From the NCBI GenBank assembly GCA_030533445.1, contig CM060080.1, positions 26,122,762-26,186,761 on the forward strand: a stretch of 64,000 nucleotides of DNA, written 5' to 3'. This stretch comes from Cyprinodon diabolis. Its lineage: Eukaryota > Chordata > Actinopteri > Cyprinodontiformes > Cyprinodontidae. The translations under genes were made by a program, and so were the position numbers. The number at the start of each line of letters is the position of its first letter. The stretch's first letter is position 1. Below, piece after piece: positions 1 through 13,176 of this stretch. The notes below the pieces were generated by a model that saw nothing but the letters and a program-made list of their open reading frames with translations, was not told the DNA's origin and did no database searches.

Positions 1-1446
1 GTGTCACCAGTAAAAACAATGACATGTTAATCCAGTTGAAAATTCAACGTCAATTCTAGCTTTTAGCACACATTTCAAACTGCAAAACTCCATTGTTATG
101 ACTGTCACATGCTACAGCGGTCGACACAGTCCCAGCAATAGCCGCCAGCTTTTTTACAGGCTCATCTCTACCAGCTGCCAACATTCTCTATAAATAGTGC
201 TGGTAATAAAAAAGGCGTGTGCGCCTAACTGATTTATACGCTTGTGTCCACCACAACACCATTCAGGAATAATTAAACTTTGGGGAGATTTTCGGAATTA
301 ATGCGTCTTCTTTGGAAAGTGGGGGTGGGGTGCAGTCTAAGTAGCAGGTTCAACAACAGTCACTCAGTGTCACTCAATTTAAGTCCACATAGTGCTGTAG
401 GGCTGGTATCAAAACATGTTTTGAAGTATTTTCCAGTTTGCCGCCAATTCTTTGTTTTTGATGTCTAAGAGGCCGATTTCAATGACTGCATCCTGTTTTT
501 TCTAAGAATTAAAATAAAGAATAGAAAATATGTTACAGATCCTTGAATAGATGTAGAATTTTCTGCTGGAACAGAAGTTTTTTTTTAGCTCTTATGTTTG
601 ATGCAGATAATTAACATGGTGAAAAAATCTGAATTTCTTTATTTTACATGCATATCGCCTATGAAAGGGATTCACACCCATGGGTGATGGACTGCTGAGT
701 CACTAAAAGGATGACATCTAAGGGAGGACAGGTTGTGCGTTCAGCAGCAACACACACCCAGTTTGTCACACAGAAATCAACGGTCAAAGCATCTAAAGCC
801 AGGGAGAGCACACGAAGCCAGAATGCCACACTTATGTTCAGAAAATGTGAGTTACAAGCTTAGATGTCAGGAACGTCTCAGTGAAGCCGGAAAAGCTTTG
901 ACTGCAATTTGTTTAATAGATCATCCAAACAAATGATCATCGAAATAAATGACACGATAATTCTATAGTCAAACCTATATAAAAAAATTCAAACTTCATT
1001 TATTGCATTTTTGAAAAATGTATTTTAATTAAGATGCAAAGTGGCAGTTATTTAAAGAAATGATCAGCCCCTTTAAGCCTCTTTACACCCAAAAAGTAAA
1101 CAAAAACCCACAAAGTTTCATAAATCGTGTGGTTCATAGCATCTTTTTATCCCAAGGTTTAAGTAGTTATATTTCAAAATGTTTTTGTTTTTTTTTCTAT
1201 TCCAGCATGACTGTTTCGAGTAATGTGCAGCCCCTTATTTACAGCAGACAGTTGGTTAACCAGCTAAAATCACTGCCACCCATTGATCTGATTGAGAAGA
1301 CAAGGTTGGATCACAAATGTCCAAAGATTAGTAGGTTGCTGGGATCCTGATATATCAGGGTAAAAAAGTTAATGTCCATCAGATATAATGCCAGCGAACA
1401 TATCACAGTTGAGTTTTTGTCATTTGTATGCACATCTGAGTAATAT
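1..1446. other. Unassigned non-coding DNA
   Basis: AT-rich sequence with no frame longer than about 95 codons and no recognised repeat. The frames present lack supporting splice sites or family matches. Nothing further can be supported here. Confidence 0.5.
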
Positions 1447-2650
1447 ATCACGGCCAGTGGAGGCCGGCCCATAGGGGGCGCTGGGGCACCGCCCTCCCTG
1501 ATAAGAAGAGAGAAACGTAAAATATATTTTTAGAAATTAACTCATAAATGTCAGTTTTACTCTCTAGAGTGTGTACCTATAAGCAAAACAAATTATATAA
1601 ACTACATTTCCCTACTGTCATTCATTTGTGGATTTCCACAGACAGACTCCTACCGTCTCTGTTCTGGGGGCTGTGATCAGACAGCCCCACATTTGCAGAG
1701 AATCTGTCAATCATGTACTATTGCTAGGTGAATTTAATGGCCAATCAGCGTCTCAGAACTTTATGGTCTTGGGGCTCTGAAAATACTGCACTTTAACAGG
1801 CTTCTGAACCCAAGCGCAGGTGCAGACAATTAGAGGGACGATGGCGACGTAACGAGCGAGATGCAGCTTCCACCATATTCGGTGAGATCCTTATTTATCT
1901 ACCCGTTTGCCAGAAGAACATCCCTGTTGTAGGGTAGGAAAATTTCATGTCATGGTTATTGTGACTGTGACGAATCCACATCCTCTAACTTTCCGCGCCA
2001 CACACACATTCCTGTTATACTGTGTTTGTGAGGACCAATACACTCGCGCTGAGCCCAGTAGCTCCATTAACTTAAAACACACAAGCTGTCCTGGTTACCT
2101 GCTGGCGTATTGAGGGTGCACACTTAATATTTCAGTGGGGTTAGCCGTGTGTGTAGGGGGTGTGGGTGTGTGTGTGTATGTGTGTATGCTACGGGGACTT
2201 GTCATCTTCAGTCTGGCTGCGTCTTTGCTGGGTTCAAACCCAGTTTGGTGTAATTGAATAAGTCAATGAATCTGTGTAAAATAATTAAGTTGTAAAAATT
2301 ATTTGTTTTTGTACATCAATTGTTTGTGGAGGTAATATATGGACAAAACTGATTAATGAGAAGAAATCAGAAATAAGAGAGCCTGAGGGGCTTAAACTAT
2401 TTAATGAGGGCTGTGGGAAGAAAAGCAGCAATTTTTGTTTTCTGTTTCTTTGTTACATTGCTGGTAACTGGAGGGAGGCTGAGGCCCAGAGTATCTTGTA
2501 CATGTTTAGTTTCTTTTGCACCCTGTTTTGAGTTTTTGAGCACAATAAATCACCAACACCGGTAAAACGACTGAGCCTGGATTCTTGGAGGCCAAAGAAC
2601 CCGTCACAGTGACCCAAATCATCACTGTTACTGTTATTATATAGTAAATT

Positions 2651-2784
2651 GCTGATGAAGGTTCTCAGTCATCCAGGTCATAGTAATTCCGTAAAAATTC
2701 AAAAAATATCCACTGGACTTGGTTTTCAAGATTTCAAATCTTGAAAACCAAGTCCAGTGGATATTTTTTGAATTTTTACGGAAA
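2651..2784 (-). mobile_element. 134-bp insertion with inverted duplication, flanked by 13-bp direct repeats
   Basis: The 13-mer TATATAGTAAATT occurs at 2638-2650 and again at 2785-2797, as expected for the target duplication of a reverse-transcribed insertion. The insert starts with a segment (about 2651-2686, reading CTCAGTCATCCAGG) that I associate with the 3' ends of fish retroelements read on the minus strand. The rest is a fold-back of two identical 48-nt arms. An inverted duplication inside a target-duplicated insert suggests twin priming or template fold-back during LINE-type insertion. The source family is not identified. Confidence 0.6.
2687..2783. repeat. 97-nt near-perfect palindrome
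   Basis: The left arm (2687-2734) and right arm (2736-2783) are exact reverse complements over 48 nt, separated by one base (2735). The arms begin TTCCGTAAAAATTC and end GAATTTTTACGGAA. I see no mismatch, so the structure is either recent or maintained. Transcribed, it would form a long hairpin with almost no loop. Confidence 0.95.
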
Positions 2785-2930
2785 TATATAGTAAATTAAA
2801 TCATTACTGTTAAATTGTATGTATTGTCCAATTGTTTATTTGAATTCTTATTCCGGATTAGTTGGAGACATACACTAGGCTATATCAGCCCCTCCAAAAA
2901 TATTTTTCACCAGCCGCCACTGATCACTCC

Positions 2931-5900
2931 CCCTTCCTGACAGGATGCCATGTACTGCAAGTCAGCTAACTGAAAGTTGGTCATTAGATTTTCTAAGATT
3001 TAAGGTTTTATTATATTTCCAGTAATTAAAAAACACAGATGAAATCAAAAGAAGCGCCAATTATCACTCTTTGTACTACAATAATGCTTTAAAACCAAAG
3101 TCGATTGGAGGCATGAGGCAATCCTCACAGTATAAGTGTTCCATAATACTTATATGCAGAAATGATGTACAAGTTCCAACTCTTATAATTCATCAATTGG
3201 TGGTGCTCCTTTAGTTTACACATGCCTCAAACAGGTTCTTTCTATGAGAATGAGGAAAACTGCAGTAGTAGCTTATTTTCAGTGTCCAACAACAGATGGG
3301 GGAGGGGGAGGGCTGGGCTTATCTAATCGTATAGTGCAGGATAAAACTCTGGTTGCTCTAGCTCATTTCATTGCATCTCTTTAAAAGGACGTTAACCACA
3401 ATAACTAAAAATGTTGCTTTTAAAAACTAAAGTATACCTTTAGTTTGATCCTAGTTTGCAGGCTTTTTTAAAAAAGAAACTGTGTTAATAACAATTTCTA
3501 TATGTTTATGTATAAATAGTACAACAGGCATATTTACAGAGAATCTCAAACAATGCTGAAATAAATTAGTGGTAAGGTTGTCCCAGCCTCACACTTGTAA
3601 CAAAGGCCTATCACTTTTAATGCCGCTTTGCAAAAGAATGACAACAAACTCTGCAGACGTTTCAGAGCTCATTGCAGCTAACGCAGGGGGGGACGCGGTG
3701 AAGCTGTCAGTGAGAATCAGAGCTGCTACTGTGACGGACGCTTTCAATATTGATTTCATAAATAAACAAAGCTAACCATCGATCCTAATGTTATTTTGCA
3801 TTTCAATTACTGCTCTGAAACATAACCTTCAAACAACTGGCTGCTCAATACCAATGGCCTCCGCTGATAAACACCCATATAGTTACCCACATTACATCAC
3901 ATTTCCTACAGGAACTGCTGTTCTTCTAAGAGTAAAACTCTCTTTGAAAAATATCAGTCTTCAAGAGTATTGTAAACTTTACTTATGCAACACCCAAGCA
4001 CTTCAATTACCACTTTTTTTTCTTTACTGCTTCTATTCTGCTGTTTGTGTTTGAATACCTGCACATATGCATGTGTGAGTGACTAAAGAGGAGCCCTTGA
4101 GCGTCGTAGCAACAGGAAGAAGTGCTGACGCAACGTGTCAGTGATAGCACTTTGCTGCCACAAGGGCATGAGAGCCCACATAGGCTAGCATTATCCTTTC
4201 TAGACTAATGGACCTGGTTATTTTTAAACAGATTCTCACACTGCGGCGGGGGTGTCCAAGGTTACCATGGGCTAGAAAACCGGAGGGGGCGCATTCAGCA
4301 ACAGCTATTTGTTTCCATGCAGGTGGGTGTTGTGAAATAATCAAAGAACGATAACAGCTAATCGCCAAGAGGTGTAAAGGGCAAATTTAAGAAGTGAGGA
4401 GGTGGCATGTTATGACAACATAAAAAGACAGTGAAAATGAAACAAGTTGGAATTATGCTCTTCCTGAAAAGGAAAAACTAATCATTTGATCAGGTTATCA
4501 TGATTATATATATAACGGGTTAAACAAAGAGTCGAGTACACAACAACAGGTTTACCAATAGACTTTAGCTTTGCTTTATGCTGAGGGTTAAAATACAATC
4601 CAAGTTCGGCCTGAGTTTGATTGGATCAGCTGACATCATTACACTTTACCTTACTGACTTGCAGAAAAAGTCCACTGGGGCCTGAGTCTTACCAGTGCAG
4701 CATGAAGCATTGTTGCTGTGCACTATTTGCTCGCCGGGTGTCAGAGGGATACTACCCCTTTCCGTTGAGCAAAAGAAGGACTTTCTCTTGTTAAGAAGAA
4801 TGAATATAAACATAACTACTGAAAGGGTAAAGCTTTTCTGAAAACAAAAAGCAGCCCATGTGATAAGAGGCAGCCAATCTTACTAATTAACTAATCACCC
4901 AGTCGTTATACTTGTTATTTCTGTAGGTAGAAATCTAGTCTACTAAATCTAGTCACTATTTTTTATATACAGTTTTCCTTTTTGTGCAAATGTTGCAATA
5001 TTATGAAACTGTTGTAGTTCTACCTGATACATGGTGAGAACCTCATAGCTCAGATCAATTTCAGGTGTTCATGAGGTTCAGTTTATTTTAAAATCCATGA
5101 TGCAATCCATTAAATTAAGGTTTTTATTTTCGTCTTTATCATTACTGTCTCTTCCAAAAAAAAAAAAAAAAAAAAAAAAAAGAAATCCATATCAGTAAAA
5201 CCTTTAGAAGACAAATTTTAAAATCGGCATCAAAAAATGAGGGACCCACAGTTGAAAACGTTAAAGAGTATTTAGTCAGTGGATGTTAGTGTAATTAAGT
5301 ATGTAGTTCAACAATGTTTGCTTGAAAAAATGGATTAGCAGCAAAAAACTATTAAAATCTTTTTTTTTTCTTTTATCAGTGTTCATATTTTTTTTTTTCT
5401 AAAATACAAAAAAAAGAGGAATGAAGTGTCTGAAGTTTTTGTTTAAAATATGTGAAGCAAAGCTTTAGACAGCCCTCCCTGTCAATCTTCAATGAGCAAT
5501 ATGTGAGTTGAAATTATATTGAGCAAAATGATGGCTACCTGAGCTGATAGCCTAACTAATTATTTGTAGTTAGTTAAGCTATTTAGCTACTTTATTCAGT
5601 TTTATGAAGTATAGATAAAGTGGTACTCTAATTCCCCACCAACTGCTGCACACTGCCAGTCAGCTGGCTGAAAGAAAGCTCCTACATTTTACTTTACATA
5701 CATTAAAGAAAAACTCAGTTGTTTGAAAAATAGTTCTAGACGTAATGTGGAAACTAAATGAGCCACATCCCTTCCCTCCGAAGGTAATGCCGTTTTAAAA
5801 TTACAGGACAAGTCCAACAAGCTACGTCAAGAAGGTGGCAGCAGACATCTCCAGCAGTAGTCCAGTTAATTAACCTGCTAATATAGGCGTATTCTACTAG

Positions 5901-6180
5901 TGTTACTCTTTATTAAGCATGTTTGCTGAAATCCTGATAAATTTATCAATCATTGTTAAATAGTTTAGCTTAAATGCATAAGTATGAAAATGAAATTTAC
6001 AACTAACAATAAAAAAATTGCTTTAAAACATTTATTCTTAATCAATATTTTAGTTGTTTGAATTTATTTTATTTTTTTAAGTAGTAAGATTTTTTAAATT
6101 AAGACAATTATACCCCCTAGGAAAATTTCATTTCTAACAGTGAAAACATGAATTTGTAATGTGGTTATTTCACTCTATGT
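2931..6180. other. Unassigned AT-rich non-coding DNA
   Basis: No coding frame with family resemblance was found. A pure A tract lies at about 5157-5181. The stretch near 4130-4370 is more GC-balanced and could be constrained, but it shows no recognisable motif. Confidence 0.5.
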
Positions 6181-6389
6181 TATAATACGGTGAGGATCTC
6201 TTCCCGGCCCATGCCTATTTTACAGTAAGAGTAATGATACTAGATACCAGAAATGAGAGGTCTCCAGCGTGGCCATTGGACTCAGGAATCTCTCTAATGA
6301 TTTGGACAACAAAGCCCTGTTGATACAAGGAAGAAGTATTTAGAATTGGACAACAATTTAGAATTTAAGCACAAAAGAAACATCTGAAA

Positions 6390-6800
6390 ACCTCCTAAAA
6401 GCTGTGGGAAATAAAAGCGACAGGTGGAGCAGCGGAAGCACTGCCCGGCCACAGGAGCCAGCGACTCCTGGCACACAGTGGGGTGGCCATCGTTGTCCAG
6501 GAGGCTTTTCTGGTAATGTATTCTGAAACCAAATTACCGTAAGCTGATCCCATCTGGATAGTGTCTGAGCGCGGCTGCTTTGGTTACTCACCACTGCCTC
6601 TAACCTGTGATAGCATCTCCATGAAGACAGCAAAAATCTGATTAACCCAATAACAATGAAACACTTGGTCAAAGAGCAAGGAGCTTTTAACTTAAGATAC
6701 ACTAATGCAATTCCCTCGCCTTGTTTTCTGAAACCTAATAAGAATCAAGTGGACGGATCGCCAGAGATGGCTGTTTGCAGGCTCTAATGCAGCAAGCTGG
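6390..6800. promoter_or_regulatory. Candidate conserved non-coding element
   Basis: A GC-balanced, low-repeat stretch inside AT-rich DNA. Overlapping minus-strand frames exist but neither resembles a known protein. It is proposed as constrained non-coding DNA on texture alone, so support is weak. Confidence 0.25.
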
Positions 6801-9180
6801 GAATGAAGTCAAATAAATTGAAATCTAATTCATCACTGTGTGCTAACTTCTTTCTGCCTCTCTAAAAATACATTAAAAAGCTCTTATTTCAAGACGGGAA
6901 ATTGGATAGCCTTGTTAGTATATTGCAGTGGCGATGCCAGGGATAAAGGAAAACATGGGTGTTGAAAGACATTTAGGAATAAAAAGAGTAAAAACCCAAT
7001 TCCTACTGTTTGAATCTTTTTTTAGAGGAGCAACGTTTGAATTATTCACTGCTGTAGCCATGACGGACTTTTGCACAATGTGTAAAATTATTGTAATAAT
7101 ATTTTTGTATACTTAAAGAAATGAAGCGAAATTACCTTCATATTAACAGAAATATTAGCACAAAAAGAATCTGACATTGCAGTGGGAATTTAATTGAATT
7201 ATTTGTATAGCTTGTTTTATCTGAAAATTCAACAGAAGGTTGTTTAAAGGTGTTTTACAGTTAATATCAGTTTGTTAAAAACTTTACTTCAGTCTAATGC
7301 CCAGAAATTGGCAACATCCTCAAGATTATCTAAGGTATTTTATAGATTCCAGCACAGCGCTCTACAAGCTGCATGGTGCAAAAAACATTCAACAGAGGTC
7401 GTTTATAACAAGCATCACTTCTACATCCAGCGAGAGTCCGAAAACGACAGCAAATAGGATACAGTAGAAAAAAAATTAATGTCCAGGGTGGAAAGGGTTT
7501 CATCAGATCAAGTCTGCAACAGTGGACAAGTCGTCAGGTCAGTGGTAATAAATTGCACACGAAAAGGAAAGTGTCTTTTCTCCTAAACTGATGTGAACAA
7601 TATGTCTAATTGGCTTCAAACGGAAAGTGCCTTTAGAACATCAAACTATTATTGTAAATATTCTAAGTATAATATTTGCATGTTCAATTGAAAAAAAAAA
7701 ACTTTTTATGTTCAAGGAATAATAAAATAACAATTTCCGTTGTGCGTAATTTTTTTTATCAATTCCCCTTATTAAAAAATTATTTTATAAACTAAAAGTA
7801 CATTTATATTGTTTTACAATAAAAACAAGAAACCACAAACCCAAAAAAAGTCTTGTAATATGTTATTTATCTAAAAGAAAAAATTTGAACATAAAATAAT
7901 ATTTTTGTTATGAATTTAATAATGGCTTTCTGTAACTGTTAACTGCAAAAATTACAGTTTAACTGCCTTACTTTACTCATTCTTCTGTATTATTAGTTGT
8001 AAAGTGCACTTGGTGTTAAAATTATTTATAATTATCTTAATTGCATCAAGCTTGAAAGGAGAGCTTCAAAATTAATATTTATTATATTTAAATTTAAAAA
8101 AGAGCAACTAAATATGATAAATTGAAAAGCTATTAAACTTATAATATGAGATTTATGTTTAGATGATAAACAATGAATATACATATGATGAATTTGGTGA
8201 ATTCTGAGACAGTGAAAATTCTTCTAAACACATAAAAATGTTTTGCATAAGTCCTACAAACATAGATTTTTTTTATTAGATATTTGTTAATATAAACCTT
8301 ATAAATGAATATTTATGAAAAAAGCCCTTTTTACACATGGAAGAAAATTAAAACACTTTGAGTCCAGAGAAATGCCAAATCCCTAAATTAATTTTTAAAA
8401 AGTGCATTCACCTGAATAAGGTCTTACTTTGATGAATACATTTGTCATCTATCTTTAAAAAATAGTAAATAAACAACATTTTTTAGTTTAAAATATAAGT
8501 CACAGATAAACTGATGAGGACGGAGAACCAGAGTGTCCCAACGGCAGCAGGATGGTAGCTTGCTTGCATGAAAGACCTACTGGTTCTCAAAGGTTACTTA
8601 GTCTGTCAAATTATCTCTTCAAAGTTGTAAAAATACATTTAACAATGTAGTTTATCCTTTCCAATTACATGCATTCACATTAATCTCATCTCCTTACAAT
8701 TTCTCTTTCATCCTGCCAGAGTGACCCTGGTTTGGGCAACAAAGCCATCAGCAAACAGGCTTTTAACCCAACTGGACAAGGGTCCCGCATGATTCAGTGG
8801 CACAAGCTGAATCAATCAGACACGCTCCGAATGGGGCATATAAATACCAAGTCACATGCTTACAATATGTTTCAGACACCTGTACCTGCTTAGCTGCTGT
8901 CAGTCTAATCTGAGTTAAAATCCCTTAGGACAGAAGAAAAGTGCACATTCAGAAAAGTGAAATGATGCAAAAGAATGCATGGGAATTTAAAAAAAGAAAA
9001 TGTACAGTTTTGAGCTTAAAGAAATGTGAAAATAATAGAAAAAGGGATTAAATAAAGTAAAACATATGGGGGAAAGTAAATAAAGTTAAATTCAAGAGCT
9101 GGGAAAAAGTGAAAGGTGGAAAAAAGAAGCAGGTTGCACCTACTGGTTATGATAGCTGAGAGGGTCTGGAAGACAAAGTT
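6801..9180. other. AT-rich non-coding DNA
   Basis: A very AT-rich interval with many homopolymer runs. The block at about 8700-8880 is less AT-rich and holds a TATAAATA at about 8839; it might be regulatory. No gene or repeat could be assigned. Confidence 0.45.
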
Positions 9181-9189
9181 CGGAAATGT

Positions 9190-9850
9190 CCATCAGTCCA
9201 GTTTTAGCATTCCAGGAATGAGAGGAAGAGGAAACAACTGAGACCCGCTTCTTCCCCCAAATGATTGCACAGCACCCTCAGAGACAACCGCAAAAAGCCC
9301 CTCCAGCACCACGCTGCCCCCAAACAGCCTGCACAGGTATGCCGGGCTCTGATGAACCAGGAGTGCGTGCGCATGAGGATGTGTGGAGTGTGTGTATTTA
9401 AGTGAGGAAGAGAGAGAAGGAGTGTGTGACTGAGTGTATATAAGAGAATTTTAGAGTGAGAAAGAAAGAGAGGGAGCGGTTGAAAGGAGGGGGGAGAGGA
9501 GGAGGGACAGATAGACAGAGAGGTAAAAAGGGGAGGTGAGAGACGGAGGCGCGCAGGCAGCAGCGGGATGAGCGCTAAGATGGAGAGAGCATGAGAGTGC
9601 GAGCGAGAGGAATGACTCTTGCCATGCTCAGCATAGGGCTCTTTAAGACTCAAGGGCTTGATGAATATGGAACAGCTGCTGTTGGCTGGCTCCAAGGGGC
9701 AGGACTTAAAGCGACAGAGGGGCCGGCGGAGCTCCGGGGAGGAGGGATCCGAAAGCGCCCTGGCTCACTCATACAACAACAGCGCTCACATGCATGTAGA
9801 CACAACACTGAATCACATGGACCCGCATGCAACCAAAAAAAGCTCAGTTT
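9190..9850 (+). promoter_or_regulatory. Possible promoter with GA-rich leader
   Basis: A TATATAAGA box at about 9436-9444 is followed by a long GA-rich stretch (9445-9600), a GAG|GTGAGAG donor-like site near 9535, and GC-rich sequence with several CpGs at 9547-9760. This arrangement resembles a TATA promoter and untranslated leader. However, GA-rich microsatellite-like DNA can produce the same pattern, both strands carry long uninterrupted frames from low complexity, and no downstream exon is recognised. Low confidence. Confidence 0.3.
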
Positions 9851-9859
9851 CTAATCTCT

Positions 9860-12390
9860 AAAATAAAAGCTGTACACTAAATAAAACATATGCAACAACT
9901 ACAAATAAAATAAAAAAAAGGGGAAATTCAGGTTTCATATAAATTATTTTTTGTATGCATTCATGTATTTTAAGATGTTACTGATTACAGGAGATTCTGG
10001 CATTGAAATGCTTCAAAAGGAAATAACTAATAGTTTCAGTTTTACTAAGATTTCTAGAATAAAGTCAGATATAGATAACTGGTTCTGATTCAGACTTAAA
10101 TGGAATGAGTTTCACTCTCTCTCTCTGAGAATATAAACAGAGAAATTTTGATAAAACTTTATAACAGTTAACAAAATGCCTAAAGATCACATTTCAAAGT
10201 AGTTGAAAAAATCTAATTGAGTAAAAGAATAATTTGGAGAAGAATTAAAAAGAAATATTCCTAGTAGGGATTGCATTGTACAGGTATATTACAAACAAAT
10301 ATTACAGACCAAAATTTAAAGTCATAATAGCAGTTCTACCTCTAAATATGAAGATATTCTTATCTACAAAATTGTACAAAATGCACTGATCAGGCTTTTT
10401 CTAGCCGATACCAATATTTCAAGACTGACCTACTGAGTCAGACTAAGTCTTTGTACCAACCTGATAAATGGCGAAAATGCATTCTCAATGCATCAAAAAG
10501 TTTTTATTTATGCCTTGGGGTAAAATGATAAGGGGTACACATTAAAGACTAGAAAAGGCCAAATGATAATTCATAATAAAATTAATCCAGATGAGATTAA
10601 ATCATGAAACCGGTTATTTTTAAAGAAGGGACCTTGAAACTCATGCTGCATATCTAAAGATTTAAGACAGAAATATGAAAGAAAGATCTCAGAGTTCAAA
10701 GTTATAGGAGGTATATCACAAAAAAACAGCACAAATTAAGCAATTTTCACAATTTATTCATTCAGTTGTTTGCTTTATGCTTTTCATAAATAAAAGGGAG
10801 GAAAATATATCTTACTTTTAGTATCTGACCTGGTGATCAGAGCTGACCAAGATAAATCATTTCCAGTTTCTAGCCAAATGCATATCTTTAAATAAAATCA
10901 AGCCTGACCTCATGAATAAAAGCTCAGATGAGAAGTTCAGGGTTTTTACCCGAAGCACAAAACCCTGTAAAGGTTTTACTGAACTCTGTCGATTAACTGT
11001 GATTTTGGGTGTTGCATGAGAGGGGGCCATTGTAAAGCCTTCCCCACCTGTGAGAGATGATCTCAGGCCATAAGTCATACTCTTGGAAGTCTGATCGGCC
11101 TCCAAAGGAGCGGAAAATCTGGCTCTGTCTGCTCTAACCCCAGCTTTAGCAACGCCTGTGTTTCAGTGTTGATCAAGCTCAGTAAGAATGCAGAGAATGC
11201 AGATAGCATTTCACAGTCAGCAAGGGTCTCCATGTTACTGTATCCCCACATTATAGGAACAGAGCTAACCATGGCATCCTGACACTCGGCTGAGTCCAGT
11301 CAAAGGAAAACAGCAGTCTGTCCTCTTCTCAGAAACTCACGAGGTGCCCTGAAGTTGCTGCCCGGCCTCTCCGTAAAAGGTACAAGAGAGCATGAAAGAG
11401 CCGCTCTCTACCAGAAGATTCATGCATAAAAAGGACAACAAAAGAAAAAGTGTGTAGCATCGCTCTGCTACTGCTCAACAGGAAAAGAATAAACCCCCTG
11501 GAGAGGAATCCAGTTCCATTCATCGGCTCACGTTTCTCTAATCGATGCAAAAACATCACGCAGTCCCTATTGATCATCACAGGCCTACTGATGTGCAGTA
11601 GCAGAGCCTACACGCTGACACAGATCATGCAGCAGCTGCTCTCTTTTTTGCAACTAAATTAAGGCAAATCATATTCTTATTTATATTAAGTAAATCACAT
11701 TTTCAGATTACAGTGTTTCAGAAGTAAAGAAAAGTGAACACGTTTGGATTAACTGTTTAAAAATTACTTTAAAATCCAGAACTAACAAAAAAGCACAAAC
11801 TGCAACACTTGTACAGCAGAACTATGTTTGGACACAAGTATTTTAGACAGTTTGTTTCTAACAAATACCCTGTTGCAAGGTAACAGACTGCTTTTTTTTT
11901 CTTTAATGTGTTGTGAGCTATTAGTTCCCTGCTGCGGCTATTGTTGCTTCCCACATTTATTTATTTAGTTGAATCACTTTGATTTTACAACACAAATAAA
12001 AAATAGCTCTGAAGATGGCAAGCACCTGAAGTTGTGACATTAGACAAAAATTGAATCATAAATGACTGTATTTTTTTTAGGTTGCAGCTTTTAACGCTTT
12101 TTATAATGAATATATTCTTCTTCTAATACTTTGTTGGTCCTGACTCCCTCAATGCATCTGCAGAAGTTCCTTTATTTTGTTTGTGTGTTTGCTTTTATGT
12201 GGGACCAGCACCAGATATAGGAAAGAAGAAATTCAATAGAAATTCAAAGCAGCAGTTGTGCAAATCTAAGTAAACATATCATCCTTTGAAAGTTATGCTA
12301 ACATAGATATAATTTCTTGCTAATGCAAGACTTCTGCTGATTGTGTCCAAAATCAGCTGAAGTCTCAAAAGTTTCAAGCAGAAGTTTCAA
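9860..12390. other. Non-coding DNA without recognised genes
   Basis: Several frames of 60-83 codons on both strands (10857-11662) overlap one another and have no family resemblance. The block 10850-11660 is more GC-balanced than its surroundings and could be constrained DNA. Confidence 0.4.
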
Positions 12391-12404
12391 AAATATTTTT
12401 TGAA

Positions 12405-12455
12405 AACTTTTTTTTTATTTTATTTTTTTTGTTTGTTTGTTTGTTTGTTTGTTTT
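12405..12455. repeat. T-rich tract with (TTTG)n microsatellite
   Basis: A T-rich run is followed by about seven TTTG units (roughly 12429-12454). It could be the decayed poly-A tail of a minus-strand insertion. Confidence 0.85.
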
Positions 12456-12479
12456 ACATGAAGGTCAAGTATGGGTTAT

Positions 12480-12588
12480 TAAATAAAACTAGGGCAGGGT
12501 TGCTGTCATGGGAAAAAAAACCACCTGACTAGAGGTGGTCACCAAACTGATTTCTGCTTGGGGCCTCATACCACATAGGGCCGGCTCT
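12480..12588 (-). mobile_element. hAT-like terminal fragment
   Basis: Read on the minus strand, the right edge begins CAGAGCCGGCCCTA and is followed by GAGGCCCC. This matches the terminal sequence I associate with a widespread fish hAT-type repeat. No convincing opposite end or target duplication was found. Confidence 0.4.
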
Positions 12589-13176
12589 GTTTGTATGCCT
12601 TAAAATACAAAGAAAAAGAAAAAAACTCAAATTAACCGAAAGCAGGGATATGCATTAGAGTAACTTATCAAGGATATTGGTGAGAAATTTAGCCAATGAG
12701 CAAGAAAAGTTACATTGAATAAAGATGACAGAATAACAGGAATAGATGTGAAGTTTAGATAAGGACTCTAAGCAGGTTCTTTAGGTCCAATAAAAAAAAA
12801 TCTGTTTTATCTGTTCTTGTAAAGTTTTAGCTAGACAGATTGTGTCAAAGACTTATTTAAAAGAAATTTATAGAAAGCTGGTAATTTTAAGGCCTTACAA
12901 TAATGAGGAACATTTTTAGCCCATTTTACAAAATTGCTCCTCTTTAATCAAATAGCTCTAAACCTAATATGGTAAACTACTGTATACCTAAACAAGATAC
13001 TTAAGCTTTTGCTGAATACTAAAAAAAAGTTTCACACATAACAGAAAGTCCATTACTATTCCCAGAGAAAAGATGTTCTAAAAAAAATATAATATCTCAA
13101 TTAGATCTAAACATCCTAAATAAAAAACATAAAAAAAGAACACAAATGGGTTAATCCTGACATTAATGAATGTATA

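Larger units (their letters stand above)
1455..2922. mobile_element. Non-autonomous hAT-like DNA transposon
   Basis: The left end starts CAGTGGAGGCCGG. The reverse complement of the right end starts CAGTGGCGGCTGG, so the ends are short imperfect inverted repeats of hAT type. The flanking 8-mers are ATCACGGC (1447-1454) and ATCACTCC (2923-2930), matching at 6 of 8 positions, as expected for an aged 8-bp hAT target duplication. Inside there is an exon-like start near 1841-1880 followed by a GTGAG donor, and an AATAAA near 2546, but no transposase core. This suggests an internally deleted copy that keeps the gene's outer parts. A (GT)n tract lies near 2160-2190. A second insertion sits at 2651-2784. 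Confidence 0.72.

Noticed and set aside
8510..8545. CTGATGAGGACGGAGAACC, looking like a hammerhead ribozyme core
   Set aside because: The CTGATGA core is there but the required GAAA after stem II and a cleavage NUH in proper pairing are not.
9204..9854. 163-codon minus frame and overlapping plus frames
   Set aside because: They come from GA/CT-rich low complexity. Residues are dominated by S, L and P with no domain, and both strands are open.
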